DNA of 64,000 bases from Microbacterium sp. (lineage in GTDB: Bacteria > Actinomycetota > Actinomycetes > Actinomycetales > Microbacteriaceae), in NCBI RefSeq assembly GCF_031179285.1, contig NZ_JAPSHY010000011.1:7760-71759 (forward strand), read 5' to 3'. Within the stretch, counting starts at the first letter, position 1. The number at the start of each line of letters is the position of its first letter. This document shows positions 54,098-63,572 of this stretch, piece after piece. The translations under genes and the position numbers were made by a program. The notes beneath the pieces are model-generated. The model saw only the letters and a program-made list of their open reading frames with translations. It was not told the origin of the DNA and made no database searches.

Positions 54098-55023
54098 TGC
54101 GCTCTCTCCGTGCTCTGAGGGATCGGGCGATAGGGAAGCCGTGAGTCCAGCTCCTGCCCGGCCCAGCTGTCGCGCACCCATGCGTGCGCCGGGTCGTCGG
54201 TGATCAGCCAGCGCCGGTGGGGATCCGGGCCGGCCATGACGTTCAGGTAGTAGAGGTCGTATCCTGGCGCCGCGACGGCGGGACCGTGGAATCCGAAGGG
54301 GACGAGCGCGACGTCGCCGGTTCGGACCATCGCATTGATCTCGATCTCGCCGGCGGGGGATCCGTAGGTCGAGAAAAGCCCGAACGCGGCATCGTCGGCA
54401 TCCGCTCGCCCCCCGTCACGGGCCGGCGCCGCCTCGAAGTAGTAGATCTCCTCCAGTCGCGACTCCTGGCCGGGCACGTGCTGGTCATGCTTGTGAGGCG
54501 GGTACGACGACCAGTTCTCTGCCGGCGTGATCACCTCGCACACGATGAGCCGCGCCGCATCCAGCGACTCGGGAGTGCCGAAGTTGTGCACCTGCCGGCT
54601 GGAGGCACCGGTTCCGCGCAGCTCGATCGGTGTCTCGGCTGCCGAGATGTGTCGCGTGGGGTGCACGGCGGACGTCGGCGATGTCGCCACCGCCACTCGG
54701 CCGTCACCGCTGATCACGGCTGTCGCGACCGCAGAGAGGTAGAGCACGTCGGTGGGTCCGTCGAAGACGGATGCCCGTCCGGCAAGGAGAACCTGCGAAC
54801 TCCTGCCGTTCTCGGTGTAGCTCGCCGAGAAGGAACCACTGAGAGGAATGATGATCCGCTCCATGCCCGCCTCGGGCAGAGCGAGCGTCGCCCCCTTCTC
54901 CAGCACGCCGATCCGCAGGCCGGTGTGCTGCCAGCCGGGGGTGGATCCGTCGACGACCGTCTCCCAGCCGTCGTGGGCAAGGGTGCCGCGGCGATGGAAC
55001 CAGCGCGATGGGTCTGCGCTCAT
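54094..55023 (-). CDS. iolB: 5-deoxy-glucuronate isomerase
   Basis: A 309-aa cupin enzyme converting 5-deoxy-glucuronate to 2-deoxy-5-keto-gluconate. Typical features are SSYPPHKHD with metal-binding His residues, EEIYYFE and GFHGPAVAAPGYDLYYLNVM. ATG at 55023; it overlaps iolD by 4 nt. Confidence 0.93.
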   Translation of the reverse strand: MSADPSRWFHRRGTLAHDGWETVVDGSTPGWQHTGLRIGVLEKGATLALPEAGMERIIIPLSGSFSASYTENGRSSQVLLAGRASVFDGPTDVLYLSAVATAVISGDGRVAVATSPTSAVHPTRHISAAETPIELRGTGASSRQVHNFGTPESLDAARLIVCEVITPAENWSSYPPHKHDQHVPGQESRLEEIYYFEAAPARDGGRADADDAAFGLFSTYGSPAGEIEINAMVRTGDVALVPFGFHGPAVAAPGYDLYYLNVMAGPDPHRRWLITDDPAHAWVRDSWAGQELDSRLPYRPIPQSTERAQ

Positions 55024-55049
55024 TGTGGGCTCCTCGTCAGACTCGGTCG

Positions 55050-56573
55050 TCAGCTGTTCTGCGGGAAGCCGAGGTCGATCCCGCCGTGCGTCGCGGGGTC
55101 GAGCCATCGGCTCGTGACGGCCTTCTCGCGGGTGAAGAAATCGAAGCCGTGCACGCCGTAGGCCTTGGCGTCGCCGAACAGAGACGCCTTCCAGCCACCG
55201 AAGGAATGGTAAGCCACCGGAACCGGGATCGGCACGTTGATCCCGATCATCCCCACCTCCACCTCGTGCTGGAACCGGCGGGCTGCCCCGCCGTCGTTGG
55301 TGAAGATCGCAGTGCCGTTGCCGAAACGACCCGAGTTGATCAGGTCCACTCCCTCCTGGAAGGAGCTGATACGCACCACCTGGAGCACCGGTCCGAAGAT
55401 CTCCTCCTGGTACGCCCGCGACGTCGTGGGGAGATCGTCGATCAGGGTCGGGCCGAACCAGAATCCGCCCTCCTGCCCTTCGACCGCTCTGTTGCGGCCG
55501 TCGACGACGATCCGTGCGCCGTCCTGTTCGGCGATGTCGACGTACGACGACACTCTGTCGCGGTGCTCGGCGGTGATGAGCGGCCCCATGTCGGGTTCGC
55601 CCTCGGCTCCGCCCGCTCCGTCCCCGAGGCGCAGATCTCCGATACGCGTGGCGATCCGCGCGATCAGTTCGTCGGCCACCGGCTCGACCGCGAGAATCAC
55701 CGACACGGCCATGCAGCGCTCACCGGCCGCACCGTAGCCCGCGTTGACCGCCTGATCGGCGGCGAGGTCGAGATCGGCATCCGGCAGCACCAGCATGTGG
55801 TTCTTCGCGCCGCCCAGCGCCTGCACGCGCTTGCCGTTGCGGGCCGCCGTCTCGTAGATGTACTGGGCGATGGGAGTCGACCCCACGAACGAGATCGACT
55901 TCACCGCAGGACTCTCCAGCAGTCCGTCCACCGCCTGCTTGTCCCCCTGCAGCACCGTGAACACCCCATCCGGAAGACCGGCCTCTGCCCAGAGGCGGGC
56001 GAGCCAGAGCGCGGCTGAGGGGTCCTTCTCGCTGGGCTTGAGGATGACGGCGTTTCCTGCAGCGATCGCGATGGGGAAGAACCACATCGGGACCATCGCC
56101 GGGAAGTTGAACGGGGAGATGATGCCGACGACACCGAGCGGCTGCTTGAGTGAATAGACGTCCACTCCGGTGGAGACGTTCTCGGAGTACGCGCCCTTGA
56201 CGAGGTGCGGAAATCCCGTGGCCAGTTCCACGACCTCCTGCCCGCGCAGGATCTCACCCATCGCGTCCGAGAGCACCTTGCCGTGCTCTGCCGTGATGAT
56301 CGCCGCAAGCTCCGCCTTGCGGGCATTCAACAGCTCGCGGAACGCGAAGAGCACGTTCTGGCGCTTGGCCATGGAGTAGCCACTCCACTGCAGGAACCCG
56401 CGCTGAGCCGAGGCGATCGCGGCCTCGATGTCGGTGCCCTCGGCCAGCGCGACGCGCGCGGTGATCCGGCCCGTCGCCGGGTTGAAGACGGGTGCGGTGC
56501 GACCACCGGCGGATGCTCGGGCGATGCCGTCGATCCAGTGGCCGACCGTGGGGACGTCGGTGGCGTTGATCAT
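55050..56573 (-). CDS. iolA: Methylmalonate-semialdehyde dehydrogenase (CoA-acylating)
   Basis: A 507-aa aldehyde dehydrogenase. The catalytic Cys is in GERCMAVSV, with GGAKNHMLVLPDADLD and the SFVGSTPIA motif as in IolA/MmsA. It turns malonate semialdehyde into acetyl-CoA and CO2, completing inositol breakdown. ATG overlaps the upstream gene's stop by 4 nt. Confidence 0.92.
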   Translation of the reverse strand: MINATDVPTVGHWIDGIARASAGGRTAPVFNPATGRITARVALAEGTDIEAAIASAQRGFLQWSGYSMAKRQNVLFAFRELLNARKAELAAIITAEHGKVLSDAMGEILRGQEVVELATGFPHLVKGAYSENVSTGVDVYSLKQPLGVVGIISPFNFPAMVPMWFFPIAIAAGNAVILKPSEKDPSAALWLARLWAEAGLPDGVFTVLQGDKQAVDGLLESPAVKSISFVGSTPIAQYIYETAARNGKRVQALGGAKNHMLVLPDADLDLAADQAVNAGYGAAGERCMAVSVILAVEPVADELIARIATRIGDLRLGDGAGGAEGEPDMGPLITAEHRDRVSSYVDIAEQDGARIVVDGRNRAVEGQEGGFWFGPTLIDDLPTTSRAYQEEIFGPVLQVVRISSFQEGVDLINSGRFGNGTAIFTNDGGAARRFQHEVEVGMIGINVPIPVPVAYHSFGGWKASLFGDAKAYGVHGFDFFTREKAVTSRWLDPATHGGIDLGFPQNS

Positions 56574-57499
56574 GACTGTCCTTCCGGATGCGAGGATGGT
56601 CCGTCGAGCGATCCCGGATGCACCAGGGACGCAGCGACATCGATGGCGGACGCCACGTCGATGTCGGAGGAGTACAGTAGCGTCCGGCCGACCGTGAGGC
56701 CTCGGACGCCGGGGAGCGACAGCGCATCCTCCCAGGAGGAGAAGGTGTCATCGGGATCCGCGCCCGCATCGCCGCCCAGCAACAGCACCGGCAGCGTCGT
56801 GGCGGCGAGCACGCGTTCCATCTCGTCGACGACCGGCAGCTTCAGCCACGTGCGAGCGCTGCTCGTACCGAGACCACTGGCGATCGCGATCGACAGCATC
56901 ACCGCTTCCGGGGACAGGTCGTTGACGATGCGGCCGTCGACGCGCCTGCTGAGGAAGGGCTCCAACATGATCGGCAGCTCTGCACGGGCTGCTGCCGTCA
57001 CCGCTTGCGCCGTCGAGGCGAGTGTCGGCGCCGTCGCCTCATCTTCGAGGTTGATCCGTACGAGGGCCTTGGCGAAGTCGATGCCGGAGTCTCCCAGCCC
57101 CGGCACGTCATACCCGGTGTATCGGTCGTCCATCTCGAACGACGCTCCGCGGAGGCCGCCACGGTTCATCGAGCCGACGACGATCTTGTCGTCGAGCAGG
57201 CCGAGGACGGCGAGGTCATCGATGATGTCGGGCGTGCCGAGCACTCCATCCACACCCGGATGGCGCAGCGCGGTCGCCAATCGATCCAGCAGCACATAGC
57301 GGTCTGCCATCGCATACGGCGACCCGCCCACGGCCAAGGCCCCTCTGGCGGGGTGGTCGGCCGCGATGATGAACAGCCGGCCATCTCCGCGGATGATCTC
57401 GCGGCGGCGCCTGCCGGCGAGGGCATCACGGATCGTGCGCGGCGACTCCGCGCGAACCGTCCGCAGTCGGCGGAAGTCGTCCTCGGTCAGAGCGTTCAT
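56570..57499 (-). CDS. Cgl0158-family (beta/alpha)8-barrel protein (probable aldolase)
   Basis: A 309-aa barrel protein with FIIAADHPARGALAVG and VGSMNRGGLRGASFEMDDR, matching the Cgl0158 family that lies in actinobacterial iol operons. Its position between iolC and iolA fits the aldolase step (2-deoxy-5-keto-gluconate-6-phosphate to malonate semialdehyde and DHAP), but this is inferred from context. ATG at 57499 has GGAG upstream. Confidence 0.8.
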   Translation of the reverse strand: MNALTEDDFRRLRTVRAESPRTIRDALAGRRRREIIRGDGRLFIIAADHPARGALAVGGSPYAMADRYVLLDRLATALRHPGVDGVLGTPDIIDDLAVLGLLDDKIVVGSMNRGGLRGASFEMDDRYTGYDVPGLGDSGIDFAKALVRINLEDEATAPTLASTAQAVTAAARAELPIMLEPFLSRRVDGRIVNDLSPEAVMLSIAIASGLGTSSARTWLKLPVVDEMERVLAATTLPVLLLGGDAGADPDDTFSSWEDALSLPGVRGLTVGRTLLYSSDIDVASAIDVAASLVHPGSLDGPSSHPEGQS

Positions 57500-57500
57500 G

Positions 57501-58457
57501 TCATGCATCTCCGTTCACGACCTCCGCGACCTCGCGTTCCGTGGGCATCGCCGTGGAGCATTCCCGGCGACCCGCGACGATGCCGCCGGCCGCGTTCGCA
57601 TATGCGAGAGTCTTCTGGAGTTCCCATCCCTCCAGCAGTCCGTGGCACAGAGCACCACCGAACGCGTCGCCCGCACCGAGCCCGTTGACGACCTCGACGG
57701 GCGTCGCGGCGATCTCCACCTCACCGGACCGCGTCTTGGCGAGCACTCCGCGGGGTCCCTGCTTGACGATCGCCAGCTCGATCCCGCGTTCGATCAGTGC
57801 GGCCGCGGCGCGGTGCGGATCGGTCTCTCCGACCGCCACTTCGCACTCCTCGAGATTGCCCACGGCGACAGTGGCGAACGCGAGGGCTCGCTGGACCTGG
57901 GCGCGTGCATCCTCCGGCGACTTCCAGAACATGGGCCGGTAGTCCAAATCGAACACCGTGTGCGCACGTCGCTCGCGGGACGCGAGAAGCTCGAGATGCG
58001 TCTGCCTGCTGGGGGCCTCACTCAGACCCGTCGCCGTGAACCACACCAGCGACGCATCGCGGACGACGTCCTCGTCGACGTCTCCCGGGCGGATCTGCAG
58101 GTCGGGCGCGGAGGGCTCGCGATAGAAGTACAGCGGGAAGTGGTCCGGCGGGAAGATCTCGCAGAACGTGATGGGGGTCTTGAAGGTTGGATCCGTCGCC
58201 ACGAAGCGGTTCTGCACCCCGAGCCTCTCGAGCTCGGCCTGCAGATATTCACCGAGCGGGTCGTCTCCCACGCGCGAGAGCAACGCTGTCGGGTGCCCAT
58301 ACCGTGCTGCGGCGACCGCGACGTTGGCGGCACTTCCGCCGAGGAATTTCCCGAAGCTGCTGACTTCTCCGAGGCCCACCCCGTCCTGCAGCGGGTAGAG
58401 GTCGACGCCCAGGCGACCGATGGTCAGGATCTCGGGCAGGGTTCGATCACCGCTCAT
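57501..58457 (-). CDS. iolC: 5-dehydro-2-deoxygluconokinase
   Basis: A 318-aa PfkB kinase phosphorylating 2-deoxy-5-keto-gluconate. It has GGSAANVAVAAARYG near residue 40, DLDYRPMFW, and NGLGAGDAFGGALCHG with the catalytic Asp. ATG at 58457 follows GAGGAGGG. It is the first gene of iolC-Cgl0158-iolA-iolB-iolD. No iolE, iolG or iolT is in view. Confidence 0.92.
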   Translation of the reverse strand: MSGDRTLPEILTIGRLGVDLYPLQDGVGLGEVSSFGKFLGGSAANVAVAAARYGHPTALLSRVGDDPLGEYLQAELERLGVQNRFVATDPTFKTPITFCEIFPPDHFPLYFYREPSAPDLQIRPGDVDEDVVRDASLVWFTATGLSEAPSRQTHLELLASRERRAHTVFDLDYRPMFWKSPEDARAQVQRALAFATVAVGNLEECEVAVGETDPHRAAAALIERGIELAIVKQGPRGVLAKTRSGEVEIAATPVEVVNGLGAGDAFGGALCHGLLEGWELQKTLAYANAAGGIVAGRRECSTAMPTEREVAEVVNGDA

Positions 58458-58481
58458 GGACCCTCCTCTCGCTTTCCTATA

Positions 58482-58509
58482 TGTATTGACATTAGCACTT
58501 TGTGATACA
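58482..58509 (-). promoter_or_regulatory. Putative iol operon operator
   Basis: TGTATTGACA (58482-58491) and TGTGATACA (58501-58509) form an imperfect inverted repeat just upstream of iolC. The first half agrees at nine of ten positions with my recollection of the Corynebacterium IolR motif KGWCHTRACA. No iolR gene is in the window. Confidence 0.45.
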
Positions 58510-58516
58510 ACCTCGT

Positions 58517-61246
58517 CTACACATCCATCGTGCGTCGGAGGGTGAGGATGTCCCCGCCCGCCAGCGAGGCGTCCCCCGTGCGCACCCCGCGCTCCAGGAC
58601 CTGCCCGGTGAGGTCGACACGGTTCCACTCTCCGGCAGACACGAGCCGGAGGTCGCGCTCATCCTCCAGGTAGTTGACGAATCGCAACTCCGCCTCAGAG
58701 GCGACGCGCCGCGCCGACTCCAGAACGGTGTCGCCGGTGAGGTCAAAAGACAGCGTCGGCTGCGGCAGCGTCCCGAAGGCGCCACCCGTCCCCCGCATCA
58801 CGAGCGGATCGTGCCGGAACAGATCAGCACTTCGGACGACGGCCGCATCGTCCGCGCCGACCATGATCGCGAGGTCCGTGTGCACCGCGACGCCCAGGTA
58901 TTGGGCGCCCGGTACCGGGACCTCAGACCCTGCGGGTTCGTCGCGCAGCGGATGGACGTTCACGCTCATCATGCCCACCGAGCGCGAGAGCGTCACCGCG
59001 AGAGCGTCGGGCGCGCCTGCGGTCGAGACGACCTCGTACTCTGACAGTTTCTGGACCAGGACGGCGGTCGAGCCTGCGCAGGCGAAGCGGTAGGCGGGAT
59101 AGGTCGGAAGGGGGAACTCGCCCCATCCTCCCTCGGCTTCGCGGCCACGCACCGTCGTGCCGTATTGCCCCGCGCTCTGAGAGAACTCGAGGTCGGTACC
59201 GCCGGTGGGCACCAGCACTCGCAACCGGTGATCGGCAGCGGTGTTGACGTAGTCGATCGCAACCCGAAGGAAGCGTTCGCCCTCGCGAAGCTCGATCGTC
59301 GTCTCGGTCACCAGTGGCACCGTCGCCGGGCTACGGCGACGATCGCCGTCGAGTCGCTCGGGCAGGTCATAGACCCGGCGGATGCGGATACGACCGCGGA
59401 GCGGTCCGCGCTCCAGGACGGAGATCTCGACCGCAGACGGAGCCGTGATCGCGGACGCCGCATCGACGGGTCCGTAGTTGTAGGAGTCGCCGCAGTCGCC
59501 CTCATCGATCAGGGCGAGGGCACCGTCGATGGACGAGCCGTCCGCACCACTGATCCGTACCGTCCCATCTTCGTTCACCGTCGCCGTGAGAGCGGCGTTG
59601 AACAGCGTACGGTCGTGGACCTGAATCGGGTCGACGGGTGCCGGCGCATCGGCCTTGCCGACCGCGGTCGCGGCGAGCCCCGCGACGTCGACTGCGAGGA
59701 GCGCACCTCGGCGGGGGTCAGCGATGGTCTCCACACGCCAGATCATGTCTCCGGTGGCATCCGCCGCAACCCGCTCCTCCAGCTCTGCGACGAACGCAGT
59801 GAGATCCCAGACCCCCACGGGGCTCTCCGCCACCCGGAAGCGCAGCGACCGCTCGCCCCATTCGTACCCGTTGATCTGCTGACCGAACAGCTCGCGCCCG
59901 TGGATACGACGCAGGAGTCTTGGCAGATCCGCTGTGGACATCTGCTCGTCGCCGAGGACGGTCGGCATCGGGTCGAGCAGTTGCACGCCCGGCGAGAGCG
60001 CCTCGGCGTCGACGTCATGCAGGGTCACTTCCACCTGCGCCCGACGCGCGAAGCCGGAGGGGTTGAACACCACGTGTTGTTCAGGCGACACTGCCACCGA
60101 GAGATCACGGAGCACACTGTCGATGACGCCGCGCGCGATGTGCCCGGCGGTGTGGATGCGAGTACCGACCTGTTCAGCCGTCGCATCGACGCCGCAGCCG
60201 GTCACCGAATCGTGGGCCGTGCTCTCGACGAGCCGGTACCACGCCGTGTCGAAAAAGGCCCGGTGATCCCGCGTGCCGTAGACCAGGTCGAGCCGCTCCG
60301 CCACCGTCAGCGCCTGCTCCGATCGCGCCATCTCACGCTTGAGGTTGGTGCGGATGGAGAACACGCCAGGAAGCAGGTTCCCGCGTGCGTGCGAGCGCAT
60401 CTCTCCGTGCACCTGCGGAAGGGCGGCGAGGGTCCTGTCGTCGGTCGCATACCGCGAGAGGTGCTCATCCAGTGTCGCGATCGACAGAAGGGGACCTTGT
60501 GCCGCCGAGCCGTAGGCGGTCACGACGTCGACGAGGTCCTCCGGCGGAGCGGAGTGATCGGTGCCGAGCATCGCGAGCACAGGATCTCCCTGATACCAGG
60601 ACTCGCTACGGGATGCGTAGTCCGGCGCGAGGTGCGGCAGCTGGCCCGGCAGCGCGAACATGTCGAGTCCGTTGCCGTACCCGTCGAACAGATACTCGCA
60701 CCGGACGGCATCGCCGTTGGGCGCGACCCAGGCGAAGGCGTGCGTGGACACGTCGGCCGGGACGCCGCGCCAGAGGGCGCTGTGGCGGATGCCGAAACCG
60801 GCCAGGATCTGTGGCATCTGCGCCGCATGCCCGAACATGTCCGGGAGGTACCCGACCGGCATGATCCGCCCGAGCTGCGCGCTCGCCGCTCGCCCGAGTT
60901 CGAGGTTGCGGATGATGGTTTCCCCGTCGCATCCGAACTCGTCGAGCAGGATGAGGAAGGGCCCGATGCTGAGCTGTCCCCGCTCGACGAGCGCGACGAC
61001 GCGATCGCGATTCTCCTGGCGCATCTCGAGATAGTCCTCGATCGCCGCCGCCTGTCCGTCGAGCGTGAACCGATACGCGGGATGGGACTCGAGAGTCTCG
61101 ATCAGCCGATCCAGCATGTGCACCAGCCGCAGCCGGAAGACATCATGCGGCTCGTACCACTCGCGGTCCCAATGGGTGTGGGGAACGACGACGATCTCGG
61201 TGCTCACGTGCGGGGACTCCTGTATCTCGGGGGCATCGGTGGTCAT
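58517..61246 (-). CDS. GH38 alpha-mannosidase
   Basis: A 909-aa retaining, zinc-dependent alpha-mannosidase. Zinc-ligand residues are in VPHTHWDREW (His25, Asp27), the nucleophile is Asp136 in GYLPDMFGHAAQMPQIL, and STAHDSVTGCGVD follows near residue 390. No signal peptide is seen, suggesting cytoplasmic action on imported mannosides or 2-O-modified mannose. ATG at 61246 overlaps the upstream PHP-domain gene. The length fits the bacterial GH38 MngB-like group. Confidence 0.92.
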   Translation of the reverse strand: MTTDAPEIQESPHVSTEIVVVPHTHWDREWYEPHDVFRLRLVHMLDRLIETLESHPAYRFTLDGQAAAIEDYLEMRQENRDRVVALVERGQLSIGPFLILLDEFGCDGETIIRNLELGRAASAQLGRIMPVGYLPDMFGHAAQMPQILAGFGIRHSALWRGVPADVSTHAFAWVAPNGDAVRCEYLFDGYGNGLDMFALPGQLPHLAPDYASRSESWYQGDPVLAMLGTDHSAPPEDLVDVVTAYGSAAQGPLLSIATLDEHLSRYATDDRTLAALPQVHGEMRSHARGNLLPGVFSIRTNLKREMARSEQALTVAERLDLVYGTRDHRAFFDTAWYRLVESTAHDSVTGCGVDATAEQVGTRIHTAGHIARGVIDSVLRDLSVAVSPEQHVVFNPSGFARRAQVEVTLHDVDAEALSPGVQLLDPMPTVLGDEQMSTADLPRLLRRIHGRELFGQQINGYEWGERSLRFRVAESPVGVWDLTAFVAELEERVAADATGDMIWRVETIADPRRGALLAVDVAGLAATAVGKADAPAPVDPIQVHDRTLFNAALTATVNEDGTVRISGADGSSIDGALALIDEGDCGDSYNYGPVDAASAITAPSAVEISVLERGPLRGRIRIRRVYDLPERLDGDRRRSPATVPLVTETTIELREGERFLRVAIDYVNTAADHRLRVLVPTGGTDLEFSQSAGQYGTTVRGREAEGGWGEFPLPTYPAYRFACAGSTAVLVQKLSEYEVVSTAGAPDALAVTLSRSVGMMSVNVHPLRDEPAGSEVPVPGAQYLGVAVHTDLAIMVGADDAAVVRSADLFRHDPLVMRGTGGAFGTLPQPTLSFDLTGDTVLESARRVASEAELRFVNYLEDERDLRLVSAGEWNRVDLTGQVLERGVRTGDASLAGGDILTLRRTMDV

Positions 61247-62499
61247 GCGCACAACGCGGCGATCCGCCTGTCGGGGTGCAGCAGGTAGTACGGGCCGGCA
61301 GCGGGATCGGCTTCGAAGACCGACAGGTCGTCGCGGACGGAACGCCGGCGCCCTTCGCCGTCGACGAGGATCGTCCCGTCGGCGTCGGTCGCGATCACAT
61401 CGCCCTCGATGCGGACGAGCACGGGGGCGGTGAAGACATCCGGCACCGTGAGACCGTCTTCCACCCTCACTCCGCCCATGATCGCGGTACGCCCCGCGGC
61501 GACGCCGGCGAGGATCGCATCGGGGGACGCGTCCTCCGCCGCGACCCAGGTCGTCGGCGTTCCCGGGCCGACGCCCTGGTCGCGTATGTGGAAGTCGGCC
61601 CCGCCCAGCAGAACAGCGTCTCGGTCCCATCGGGCGTGGAACGCGAGCGGTGAGGTGGCGATGAGCTCGTGATACCACGTCGAGTGCCAGAGTTCGATCG
61701 CCCGGGGTGCCCGTGACAGAGGGTGCAGCCACGAGCAGTCCCCCGAGATCGGATGATTCACGCTGAGCACGCCACCGCGACTGTCGACTTCATCGACCCA
61801 GTCCTGCGCAGGGAGCCGGAAATCGATCCATCCGATGTCCCCGAACGCGTTCGCGTGACCGCGGTGGGTGGTGACCTCCTGCCCCGGGAGCAGCGTGATG
61901 TCCTGCTGTGCTCCGATCACGGGCAGGTGCGGGTGATGGCTGATGGTGTTGTGGTCGGTCACTGCGAGGAAGTCGAGCCCTGCGCGCGCGGCGAGCGCAG
62001 CCAGTCCTGAGATGCTCTCGCGGCCGTCGGAGTGGAGGGTGTGGGCATGGAAGTCCCCGGCAAACCAGCGCAGGCCCTCAGGAGCCGGCAGGTTCCTCGT
62101 ACTGCCGCGCGCGCTCCCGGTCGTCGGCGACGCCGTCGGGCCGTGGTCGATCATCGACTCTGCGGGACGGAGGATCTCGACGATGACGTCGGCGCCGGCG
62201 TCGCTCAGGCGGTGGATCCCGAGGATCACGTTCCATTCGCCTTCCTCCGGACGTCCCGGCAGATATCCGGGCGTCGCATCGTCGGTCCGGATCACGAAGG
62301 CGCGCCGCGCACCACCCGACCATCCCCGCCATCCGGCAGCGCCTTCGCAACCGAGATCGATCACCGCCTTCTCGGTGTCGTACGAGATGCGCACCTCCAG
62401 CGTGTCCGTGCCGGACGGCACATCGAACGGCACCCGGACGTAGCGGTCCTCGTTCTGGAGCTCGTGAGTCAGGCGGACGGTGGTGCGGATGATGCTCAT
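61243..62499 (-). CDS. PHP-domain metallo-phosphoesterase (CehA/McbA-like)
   Basis: A 418-aa protein. An N-terminal beta-sandwich of about 130 aa precedes a PHP domain (DFHAHTLHSDG, DHNTISHHPHL, GQEVTTHRGHANAFG, NHPISGDCSW, GGADFH) with His and Asp metal ligands. Members hydrolyse phosphate or carbamate esters. The substrate is unknown; an operon with GH38 and an ABC transporter suggests a phosphate- or ester-modified mannoside (inference). Confidence 0.82.
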   Translation of the reverse strand: MSIIRTTVRLTHELQNEDRYVRVPFDVPSGTDTLEVRISYDTEKAVIDLGCEGAAGWRGWSGGARRAFVIRTDDATPGYLPGRPEEGEWNVILGIHRLSDAGADVIVEILRPAESMIDHGPTASPTTGSARGSTRNLPAPEGLRWFAGDFHAHTLHSDGRESISGLAALAARAGLDFLAVTDHNTISHHPHLPVIGAQQDITLLPGQEVTTHRGHANAFGDIGWIDFRLPAQDWVDEVDSRGGVLSVNHPISGDCSWLHPLSRAPRAIELWHSTWYHELIATSPLAFHARWDRDAVLLGGADFHIRDQGVGPGTPTTWVAAEDASPDAILAGVAAGRTAIMGGVRVEDGLTVPDVFTAPVLVRIEGDVIATDADGTILVDGEGRRRSVRDDLSVFEADPAAGPYYLLHPDRRIAALCA

Positions 62500-63572
62500 C
62501 AGCCGATGCGCTCGGTCGTCTCTGCGTCGAACAGCAGACTGCGATTGAGCTGCGGCACGATCCATCCACGATCGCCGGGAGTGGGTTCGTGCTCCTCGGG
62601 GACGACGACCTGAAGTTTGTGCTCGCCGGCGCTCACCAGCAGAAGGGTCGTGGCACCGAGGGTCTCGGTGACCACCACCTCGGCGGGGATGCCTTCGTCG
62701 ACCGGCTCGGTCGACCAACGGAGATACTCGGGACGGATGCCCCAGCTGACGGCCTGCCCCTCGCGCACCGATGCTTCGGCCTCGACCGGGACCGGGACCT
62801 CGGTTTCGCCGATCCGGATGCGCCCGGCGGTGACCACGGTCTCGACCAGATTCATGGGAACTGATCCGATGAAGCCCGCGACGAACATGTTGTTCGGGCG
62901 ATGGAAGATCTCTCGCGGAGTGCCGAGCTGCTGCAGCTTCCCCGCCTTCATCACGGCGATGCGATCGGCGAGCGCGAGCGCCTCCGCCTGGTCGTGGGTG
63001 ACGAACACCGTCGTCACACCGAGGTCGCGCTGCAACTCTTTGAGGAAGGTCCGCGCCTCCAGCCGCAGCCGGGCGTCGAGGTTCGACAACGGCTCATCGA
63101 GCAGGAGCACATCGGGGCGCGTCGCGACAGCCCTGGCCAGAGCGACTCGCTGCTGCTGGCCACCGGAGAGCTGTCCTGGGCGCCGCTCGATGAGGCCGTC
63201 GAGCGACAGGCCGTTCGCCACGGATTCGGCTGTCGTGCGTCGCTCGGACTTTCCGACTCGCCGGATGCGCAGCGGGTAGGCGATGTTGTCACCCACGTCC
63301 ATGTGCGGGAACAGCGCATAGTCCTGGAAGACCATCGCCACTCCGCGCTCTCCTGGTTCGGCGTTGGTGACATCCTTCTCGCCGATGATGAGCCTGCCCG
63401 AGGTGATGCTCTCAAGCCCCGCGATGGAGCGCAGCAGGGTGGTCTTTCCGCACCCGGAGGGACCGAGCAGCGCGAAGAACTCACCGTCCGCGATCTCGAC
63501 GTCGATGCTGTCGACGCCTCTCACTCCCCCGGGGTACTCCTTGACGAGCTCTGTTGCGATGATGGTGGCCAT
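62499..63572 (-). CDS. ABC transporter ATP-binding protein (UgpC/MsmX type)
   Basis: A 357-aa ATPase. Walker A GPSGCGKTT, signature LSGGQQQRVALARA, Walker B LLLDEPLSNLD and switch His in THD are canonical, followed by a C-terminal TOBE/OB domain. ATG at 63572 overlaps the permease stop (ATGA) and the gene overlaps the PHP stop at its end. As the only single-domain sugar ATPase here, it might also serve the ATPase-less transporters in the region. Confidence 0.93.
   Translation of the reverse strand: MATIIATELVKEYPGGVRGVDSIDVEIADGEFFALLGPSGCGKTTLLRSIAGLESITSGRLIIGEKDVTNAEPGERGVAMVFQDYALFPHMDVGDNIAYPLRIRRVGKSERRTTAESVANGLSLDGLIERRPGQLSGGQQQRVALARAVATRPDVLLLDEPLSNLDARLRLEARTFLKELQRDLGVTTVFVTHDQAEALALADRIAVMKAGKLQQLGTPREIFHRPNNMFVAGFIGSVPMNLVETVVTAGRIRIGETEVPVPVEAEASVREGQAVSWGIRPEYLRWSTEPVDEGIPAEVVVTETLGATTLLLVSAGEHKLQVVVPEEHEPTPGDRGWIVPQLNRSLLFDAETTERIG

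Noticed and set aside
59165..61288. Long plus-strand frame opposite the GH38 gene
   Set aside because: The minus-strand product has complete GH38 motifs; the plus-strand product is arginine-rich without motifs.
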